In this document: positions 5,672-11,254 of the stretch, in pieces
Layout of the letters: each line of letters starts with the position of its first letter
Numbering within the stretch: the stretch's first letter is position 1
Assembly: GCA_002333425.1 (NCBI GenBank)
Contig: DDBL01000217.1
Coordinates: forward strand, 1 to 11,254
Length of the DNA: 11,254 nt
From: Leptospiraceae bacterium UBA2033
Lineage (GTDB): Bacteria > Spirochaetota > Leptospiria > Leptospirales > Leptospiraceae
Direction: 5' to 3'
Position numbers and translations under genes: made by a program
Notes under the pieces: generated by a model
What the model was told of the DNA's origin: nothing
What the model saw: only the letters and a program-made list of their open reading frames with translations
Database searches by the model: none

Positions 5672-6739
5672 TTAGGAAGCAGATGTATCTTTTAATGCCT
5701 TTAGAGATTTTTCTAAGTCACTGACACGAGCACGAAGATCAGGCAACTTTCGATATACCGCAAGGCTCTTTGTATATTCTCCAAAAGGCTGAAGCGGAGT
5801 CCCTGCATATAAACCTGGTTCTTTCACATCATTCGAAGCCCCAGGACGCATAAGAAGCACTACATCATCGACTATGGTAAGATGATCCAAAATTCCACAT
5901 TGTCCACTAGTAATTACTCGATTTCCAATTTTTGTAGAGCCTGCCACTATAAAACCTGCTGTTAAAGCACAATCTTCTCCAATTTCAACGTTATGCGCAA
6001 CATGGCAGAGATTATCAAACTTGGTTCCACGTCTAACTCTAGTTTCTAAATAGGCAGCTCGATCAATACAGCAATTTGCACCTACATGAACATCGTCCTC
6101 CAAAACAACGATACCAGTTTGAGGAATACGGTGATAACGTTTATCACTGCCCTGCGCAAATCCAAATCCTTCACTTCCAATCACAGTTCCAGTTTTTATA
6201 AAAACACGATTTCCTAAAATGCAATTATAACCAATCACAGAGTTATGAAAAATTACACAGTCATCGCCTAACTTCGCATTAGACTCAATCACTACACCTG
6301 CCTGTATCACACAACGTTCCCCGAGAACAACATTTTCTCCAATCACCACATTAGGAGCAATCATACAAGACGTTGGAACTGTTGCAGTTTCATGAATTAG
6401 TGCACTTGTATGTCGTTTGCCCCATTCGGATTGAAACAAATCACGATCTGCATATTTTTGTTTGAGAGCAGCGTGAGCAACTCCCACATTTTTCGCAAGA
6501 AATACCGCCTCAAGTCCGAGACTTTGAATTTCTGAAATTAAATCCTTGTTCGTAACCACCGCAGATGGTTTGTTCTCTTTCACAAAAGGAAGAAATTTTT
6601 TATTATCAATAAAAACAAGGCAGCCAGATTTTCCAGTTTCGACTGGCTGAATGGCATTTATTTGGGCATCGCCATCTAGAGATTCAAGAATTCCGGCTGG
6701 ATTAAAAAGTGCAAAAATTTCACTGGCTTTACTATTCAT
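5672..6739 (-). CDS. lpxD: UDP-3-O-acylglucosamine N-acyltransferase
   Basis: LpxD transfers a hydroxyacyl chain from ACP to UDP-3-O-acyl-glucosamine, the third step of lipid A synthesis. At 355 residues it is close to the usual family size. An N-terminal uridine-binding domain (about 1-105) is followed by a left-handed beta-helix of hexapeptide repeats from about 115 to 300 (IAPNVVIGENVVLGERCVIQ and so on). The diagnostic VIGSEGFGFA is at 187-196. The catalytic His is His249 in CHVAHNVEIGED. The end carries LYAGTPLQPFGEYTKSLAVYRKLPDL and a short coiled coil (RVSDLEKSLKAL), as in trimeric LpxD proteins. The ribosome site is weak (AGAG/AAGA just before the ATG). No fabZ, lpxA or lpxB is next to it, so it stands apart from the common lpx cluster and could be one of several lpxD paralogues. 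The identification is firm; paralogue status cannot be judged here. Confidence 0.95.
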   Translation of the reverse strand: MNSKASEIFALFNPAGILESLDGDAQINAIQPVETGKSGCLVFIDNKKFLPFVKENKPSAVVTNKDLISEIQSLGLEAVFLAKNVGVAHAALKQKYADRDLFQSEWGKRHTSALIHETATVPTSCMIAPNVVIGENVVLGERCVIQAGVVIESNAKLGDDCVIFHNSVIGYNCILGNRVFIKTGTVIGSEGFGFAQGSDKRYHRIPQTGIVVLEDDVHVGANCCIDRAAYLETRVRRGTKFDNLCHVAHNVEIGEDCALTAGFIVAGSTKIGNRVITSGQCGILDHLTIVDDVVLLMRPGASNDVKEPGLYAGTPLQPFGEYTKSLAVYRKLPDLRARVSDLEKSLKALKDTSAS

Positions 6740-6939
6740 TCTTACTCTGTGCGAAAAAGAATAAATCTAGACAAGAATAATCTTTTAGATGAACTATTTT
6801 TTAGAACGAAATACTAGGCAAAACTTGTGTTAAGACAGAGCGAATAAAAATCCATATAGCGGACTGGGATTAATAGAGTTAAGCTAGACGTTTTTTCTCG
6901 GATATTATCTCACTTGTTGGTTTGTGGTGGTGGAAAAAT
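6740..6939. other. Non-coding stretch upstream of lpxD
   Basis: I see no credible gene here. It must hold the lpxD promoter on the minus strand; the best match (TTGCCT, 17 bp, AATAGT on the minus strand, around 6795-6825) is weak. The nonamer AGAACGAAA at 6803-6811 recurs in the hairpin arm at 6963-6971. GCTAGACGTTT at 6883-6893 recurs inverted inside the MITE-like element at 7092-7102. The remainder shows no clear structure. Confidence 0.5.
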
Positions 6940-6973
6940 GTTTTCGTTCTCATACTTTGTATAGAACGAAAAC
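6934..6973 (-). terminator. Probable rho-independent terminator of the alpha-2-macroglobulin gene
   Basis: GTTTTCGTTCT (6940-6950) and AGAACGAAAAC (6963-6973) form an 11-bp perfect stem. It continues after one bulged base with ATAC/GTAT around a 3-nt loop. On the minus strand the hairpin is followed by A and then five T (6934-6938), as expected for an intrinsic terminator of leftward transcription. The only upstream gene on that strand is the macroglobulin, which stops at 7199. The MITE-like element now separates the two. Confidence 0.6.
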
Positions 6974-6981
6974 AAAGTCTA

Positions 6982-7190
6982 TGGGACTGTGTAAAAACAA
7001 GAATTTTGCCACATTATGTTGCACCCTAATGAAGCAACATTGAGTTCGGCACAAAGACACGGAGAGTTAATTTTTTTCTAAGATATTATATAAACGTCTA
7101 GCATATCCACATAATCTTGCGATAACGTCTAATATGTTATTAACCTCTGTGACTCGGTGCCTCTGTGGCATATCTTTTTACACAGTCTCA
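6982..7190. mobile_element. MITE-like element with 16-bp terminal inverted repeats, no ORF
   Basis: TGGGACTGTGTAAAAA (6982-6997) returns inverted at 7175-7190 with one mismatch. If the element runs 6983-7189, the 8-bp flanks are AAGTCTAT and AATCCTAT (6 of 8 identical), a possible decayed target duplication. Ends of the CTGTGTAAAA kind and an 8-bp duplication are familiar from IS256-type (mutator-like) transposons, but assignment needs a search. Inside, the two arms also carry a second imperfect inverted repeat (GGCACAAAGACACGGAG at 7048-7064 against 7153-7169, 13 of 17). There is also a 7-bp hairpin ATGTTGC/GCAACAT (7016-7040). No coding sequence of note is present, so movement would need a transposase supplied elsewhere. 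Confidence 0.65.
7140..7169 (-). repeat. CACAGAG-type short tandem repeat within the MITE-like element
   Basis: On the minus strand this reads CCACAGAG-GCACCGAG-TCACAGAG-GTTAA: three consecutive 8-nt units of the form xCACaGAG. A related but degenerate copy (GGCACAAAGACACGGAG) lies inverted at 7048-7064. Similar CACAGAG stretches occur between genes in many unrelated bacteria; that is from memory. Its role is unknown. Confidence 0.5.
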
Positions 7191-7198
7191 ATCCTATT

Positions 7199-10100
7199 TT
7201 ATTTCTCTACCAAAAGTTTAGTGGGTAAACTAAATCCTTGGATCTCAGGTGCATACATACACTCCATACGCGCAGGTTTCACATTAAAACTTCCAGGAAG
7301 TTCTGCTCGAACCATATAAGCAATTTCGTAAACCTTACCTTTCTTTAGTTTGCTAAAAAAGAACGCCATCTTTTCATCTCTTCTTTCTGAGTGCGTATAA
7401 TATCGAATACCCTCATAAGCATCGGCTTTAGTAACTTCGAATCCTGAAGGGAGAAAATCCTCGAGTAGTAGATACTCATAATCTTTATCAGCTTTAAATT
7501 GAAGTTTCACAAGTAACTCTTCGCCTACTTGTAATTTGCCTCCAACTAGATTATGTGGAACTAGATATTCTTGGTTATTCAGATCTCGAACTCGTTTGAC
7601 TGAAAGAAAATTTCTTTTTAACTTGATTCCATTTTGTAAAGAGTCAATGCTAGATTGGAGTTCCTGAGCTAATAAATCCTTGTCTTTAAACTTCAAAGTC
7701 CCTTTGAGTGCCAAATCAAAACTCATGTCAACTGACTTTGTTCCACTTGCAGTTACAGTGTAGGTTTTTGCATTTTCTTTTAACGGAATATATTTTTTTA
7801 ACTCACGGGAAGTCTTTGTTGAATCATACTCAATACTAGTCACAGGTTTTCCATTCAGAGAAAAATCAACATTACCCTTAGAAGAAGTCTGCGATCCTTT
7901 TGTTTGTAGATACTTTGTAATCGCAGAAATAACAGTTGCTGTTTCTTTGGTTGAAGTCCAAAGTCCTCCACTACTTCGCTTTTGAATCGAACTAATCAGA
8001 TTTGCCGGCAAAGAAGACTTATCCCCTGCTTCTAATAAGGCAGAAAGAACATGAGCGGATATTTCTGTATTTCCGCCTTGCCAGCTATATTCAGAGCTAA
8101 GAGAGTTTTCAAAATAAATTCCTTTCTTATCTTTCTTCTGAGCAGATTTTAATTTTTCTAACAATACAGGAATTTGTTTTTTTAATTCTGCCACTTGCGT
8201 TTCTCCATCTTTTGGAAATGCCTTAGGAGATACATTTACCAAAGCCCTTAGTAAAAAAGCTCTTGCATATGGACTTAAATTTTCTTTCTTAGTCAACTTT
8301 TCAAAAGAAGAAGGACTCCAGAGATCATAAATAGAAGCGACATACAGTAAATAGGCTCTAGCATCATCCTCCATACTTTGTGAATTGGAAAGCATTCTTT
8401 GAATCGCTGCCTTTCCTTTCTTAATTGCTTCTGTTGGTTCAAATGACAAACTAATTTTTTGATTTACTTCCGTGTCAAATATAACATTTCGAGGATAAGG
8501 ATTATGAAGCCCTGCCATTACATATCCGGTTAAATACTCGTTACCCGCATCTCCATTCCACCAACCCCAACTTCCATCCTCGTTCTGCATTTCTTCTAAT
8601 CGCTTAATGCCTTCTTTTACTTTCTCAGGTAATTTAGGATCTTCTGGGATGGACGGGAATTTCTTAGAATCCAAATACCATATTTCTACAGCCGGTAAAA
8701 ATTTATTCAAAGTTTGTTCTACACATCCATAAGGATACTCTGCCAAAAACTGATTTGCATTACAAATTTTTTCTATCGGACTTGGATTTAAGGAAATTTC
8801 CAACTCTTCTGCGTGAACAGAAATATTCTTATCATTCTTAACGGGATTCAGTATAAGGGAAGAATTTTCTCCCATATCGCCTGTTTCTCCGATTTTGAAT
8901 GCAATTCCATTTTTATAAATCGGAACTTTGTGTAAAATGGCATCCTTCGCCGTTTCATTAGCCTTCCCGCTAAATTGTATATTGAGGGAATCTGAATTTG
9001 GAACAGTAATCGGATAATGTTGTTTTGACGCTCCAAATGGCGGAAGACTTATCTTTTCTTTTTCTTCTGCTTTAATTTCTTTTCCATCTATTAACATTTC
9101 TGTTTTTACTTCACTCATTCCTTCTTTAGAATTGTTATTCACAATCCCAATCACACTGAGTTTATCTGACTCAGTTAAAAATCTAGGTTTTGCAATTCTT
9201 GCTACCAAGTCTTGGGTAACGAGAACTGAGCTTGTAGCCTCTCCTACTCTACCTTCTTTATCATGACCTCGAAGCGTTAGTCGCCATTCAGTTAGATTAT
9301 CAGGAACTTCAAAATTAATATATGCCTTTCCATCTTTTTTAGTGCGAACATCCGATTTCCAAAATGCTGTATCTTTGAAATTTTCACGCACCAGTGTATC
9401 TCTTCCATCTTTACTAGTTCCTGCAAGAAGTGTCATCGGATAAGAATAATTAGTCGAAACCCAGTTAGAAATCTTAGAGTAGAAAAATGGATTCATTGGT
9501 GATGTATGATCGGCACGAATTTGATAGATTGCTTCATCCACGACACCTAAAGAAAAATCTCCTTCTACAGGCTTACCATCTTCATTTGTCACGATCACTT
9601 CTACTTGCACTGTCTCTCGCGGCAGATACTTTTCCTTATCCGCTTTCACTTTAATTTGCACTCTTGTATCTACATGCGGAAACTCTAGTCCTTGGTTAGT
9701 CGTATAAAGCGCTCGATTTTTCTGCATTGTCGCTGTAATAAAAAGATTTGGTGCGTATTCTGGTTTGATGTTCAATTTCACTGCTTGTAAATTCCCATCC
9801 ATCTTGACCACTTTTGTCTCATAAACATCTCGCCCTTCCAGTGTCAGACAAACATAATTATCCACAAACTTACTTTTAAGTAAAACAGTGATTTCTCCTG
9901 GTTTGTCAATGGACGATTTATCAAGTGTAAGCTCTAAGTTTTTAAACTTGGATTCCATTCGATCGTTAGTTCCAGAATATAACCATATAACTCTAGAAGC
10001 AGTAATCTGGTTTTGTAATGCGTCAGACGAAGTAGCCACAATGTCAAATTCTCCTGCAGCGGCTAACTCAGTGTTTAACTCTAATTTGTAGATTCCACTT

Positions 10101-11254
10101 TCATTTGTATTAATCTTTTGAATAAAAACTGGTTTTTCTTCATGCATGTAAACTCTTTGCCAAGGTTTCCAAATATAGCGAAAAAATTGCAAAGTAACAT
10201 TGGCACTTACCGGCTTACCTTCGTAATCCACAGTTTTAATTTCGAATTCCTTTTTATCTTTTGTATAATAAAAACTACTAAGTGGATTTATTTTTATATA
10301 AAACTTTCCTCTGCCTACAGTAATTGTTTTGCGAGAAGAAATGGATACATTGGATTTGTCAATAACAGTAGCTTCAAGAGTAATCTGTCTGTCATAAGGA
10401 TAATTTCCGAGTTTAAACTTCAGAAGAGCAAGCCCATTTTCATTTAGCTCCTTATCTCCTTCCATTCGTAATTGGTTATAAGATCCATTCGATTCGTATT
10501 CTTCTTCCCACCAATAAGTCGTATTTGTATCTCGCAATTTATTTTCGTAAAAACGATAACTCACATTTGCATTTGCAAGTGGGGCACCAAAAAAATACTT
10601 TGCCTCCACTTTAAACTCTGCCGTTTCTCCGTTTACATAGGCATTTTCAGAAGGAGTAATTTCAATTTTGTATTCAGGCTTTCTGTACTGCTCAATAAAA
10701 AAATAAGCCGAACCAGTAACGGCTAATGTTGATTCACCTTTTGTAACGTTAATTCCATACTCGCCTAGTGCATCTTGTTTTTTGGAAATAAATTCCCCGC
10801 TAAAAGATCCCCACTCATCGAGTTCGACTTCTTTTGATTCAATACTTTCCCCATCAGGGTTCAAAATTTCATACTTAACTTTTGTATTCGCATCTGGTAG
10901 AAATTTACCGTCACTTTTTTTGCCCAAGATTTTAAAAAATACTGTATCGCCTGCTCGGTAAACTGGTCGCTCTGTATAGATAAAAAATTTATTTTTCTCA
11001 TTCGCATAAGACTTTGGATTTCCAGTCTCGGAGAATGCGTTACTTCCATCTTTTCCAACTGCCACTACTAGTATATTACGTGAACTAGTAGTTTTGTATT
11101 GAAAAATTCCAAACTCATCAGCAACCGCTTCGTGAATTAATTTAAAATTATAACTAGAAACATTGGAGGGTTTTTCTGTGTAATCATTATAGCCATCTGC
11201 CTCAGACTCTTCACTTGCTTCACTCGTATTCGGTGTAGTCTTAGTTTCCTTTGC
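7199..11254 (-). CDS. Alpha-2-macroglobulin family protein, thioester type (5' end beyond window)
   Basis: The frame stays open to the window edge, giving 1351 residues without a start. The GTG at 11065 is internal, because upstream codons (ILVVAVGKDG and before) continue the protein. Bacterial alpha-2-macroglobulins are periplasmic or surface traps that capture attacking proteases. In fragment numbering, an acidic Ser/Glu/Thr-rich linker comes first. It is followed by an MG2-type domain (TERPVYRAGDTVFFK, about 94-108), further MG domains, and the segment with SLGVVDEAIYQI (about 565-580) that adjoins the bait region. The A2M segment with EWRLTLRGHD (Trp657) follows. The thioester motif is GCVEQ, with Cys844 and Gln847 (codons 8714-8725) in YPYGCVEQTLNKF. 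An alpha/alpha toroid follows (EDGSWGWWNGDAG), then a receptor-binding-like MG10 end. The intact Cys-x-Glu-Gln means covalent trapping is possible. No pbpC partner is seen within the window. Confidence 0.95.
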   Translation of the reverse strand, partial: AKETKTTPNTSEASEESEADGYNDYTEKPSNVSSYNFKLIHEAVADEFGIFQYKTTSSRNILVVAVGKDGSNAFSETGNPKSYANEKNKFFIYTERPVYRAGDTVFFKILGKKSDGKFLPDANTKVKYEILNPDGESIESKEVELDEWGSFSGEFISKKQDALGEYGINVTKGESTLAVTGSAYFFIEQYRKPEYKIEITPSENAYVNGETAEFKVEAKYFFGAPLANANVSYRFYENKLRDTNTTYWWEEEYESNGSYNQLRMEGDKELNENGLALLKFKLGNYPYDRQITLEATVIDKSNVSISSRKTITVGRGKFYIKINPLSSFYYTKDKKEFEIKTVDYEGKPVSANVTLQFFRYIWKPWQRVYMHEEKPVFIQKINTNESGIYKLELNTELAAAGEFDIVATSSDALQNQITASRVIWLYSGTNDRMESKFKNLELTLDKSSIDKPGEITVLLKSKFVDNYVCLTLEGRDVYETKVVKMDGNLQAVKLNIKPEYAPNLFITATMQKNRALYTTNQGLEFPHVDTRVQIKVKADKEKYLPRETVQVEVIVTNEDGKPVEGDFSLGVVDEAIYQIRADHTSPMNPFFYSKISNWVSTNYSYPMTLLAGTSKDGRDTLVRENFKDTAFWKSDVRTKKDGKAYINFEVPDNLTEWRLTLRGHDKEGRVGEATSSVLVTQDLVARIAKPRFLTESDKLSVIGIVNNNSKEGMSEVKTEMLIDGKEIKAEEKEKISLPPFGASKQHYPITVPNSDSLNIQFSGKANETAKDAILHKVPIYKNGIAFKIGETGDMGENSSLILNPVKNDKNISVHAEELEISLNPSPIEKICNANQFLAEYPYGCVEQTLNKFLPAVEIWYLDSKKFPSIPEDPKLPEKVKEGIKRLEEMQNEDGSWGWWNGDAGNEYLTGYVMAGLHNPYPRNVIFDTEVNQKISLSFEPTEAIKKGKAAIQRMLSNSQSMEDDARAYLLYVASIYDLWSPSSFEKLTKKENLSPYARAFLLRALVNVSPKAFPKDGETQVAELKKQIPVLLEKLKSAQKKDKKGIYFENSLSSEYSWQGGNTEISAHVLSALLEAGDKSSLPANLISSIQKRSSGGLWTSTKETATVISAITKYLQTKGSQTSSKGNVDFSLNGKPVTSIEYDSTKTSRELKKYIPLKENAKTYTVTASGTKSVDMSFDLALKGTLKFKDKDLLAQELQSSIDSLQNGIKLKRNFLSVKRVRDLNNQEYLVPHNLVGGKLQVGEELLVKLQFKADKDYEYLLLEDFLPSGFEVTKADAYEGIRYYTHSERRDEKMAFFFSKLKKGKVYEIAYMVRAELPGSFNVKPARMECMYAPEIQGFSLPTKLLVEK

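Noticed and set aside
7093..7140. Integron attC-like site (GATAACGTCTAATATGTTAT)
   Set aside because: Only a loose resemblance to the short core motif; no paired core sites at proper spacing, no cassette and no integrase.
10118..10447. Plus-strand open frame opposite the macroglobulin gene
   Set aside because: It lies inside a well-supported coding sequence; the product has no recognisable domain and the composition of a shadow frame.

Overview
The window is A+T-rich and reads as part of a diderm, LPS-making spirochaete chromosome, most likely Leptospira or a close relative. This is inferred from an LpxD acyltransferase, a spirochaete-style lipoprotein signal, two tRNA genes with no encoded CCA, and the general look of the proteins. 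No species-level marker is present.

Left part (1-1268, minus strand): argC (arginine biosynthesis) is followed by tRNA-Lys(TTT) and tRNA-Glu(TTC), all read leftwards. Divergent from argC, across 59 bp, runs a plus-strand group. It starts with an outer-membrane beta-barrel candidate (1328-2335), followed by a polytopic GT39-like (GT-C fold) glycosyltransferase gene (2398-3916). That gene is split by a (TTCC)12 tetranucleotide tract at 2990-3039. Both sides are open and encode parts of one membrane protein, but they lie in different frames. Losing one unit or gaining two would join them into a protein of about 504 or 508 residues. This is the signature of a phase-variable (contingency) surface-glycosylation gene caught in the OFF state, and it is the most interesting feature here.

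Middle (3917-4661, plus strand): a 41-bp inverted repeat and a near-leaderless promoter candidate precede two small genes that overlap by 17 bp. They look like a toxin-antitoxin module: a coiled-coil acidic protein and a TumE/DUF6516-like protein. The pair ends 8 bp from the convergent gene.

Right part (4670-11254, minus strand): in transcription order these are a large thioester-containing alpha-2-macroglobulin (its 5' end lies outside the window), lpxD (lipid A biosynthesis) and an exported HAD-fold phosphatase-like lipoprotein. The 459-bp gap between the macroglobulin and lpxD holds a 207-209 bp MITE-like element with 16-bp terminal inverted repeats and a possible 8-bp target duplication. 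The element sits about 10 bp after the macroglobulin stop codon, between that gene and its likely terminator hairpin.

Taken together, most genes outside argC and the tRNAs act at the cell envelope: lipid A synthesis, an outer-membrane protein, a switchable glycosyltransferase, an exported phosphatase and a protease-trapping macroglobulin. The small inserts (toxin-antitoxin pair, MITE, microsatellite) mark this as a plastic, accessory-leaning stretch.
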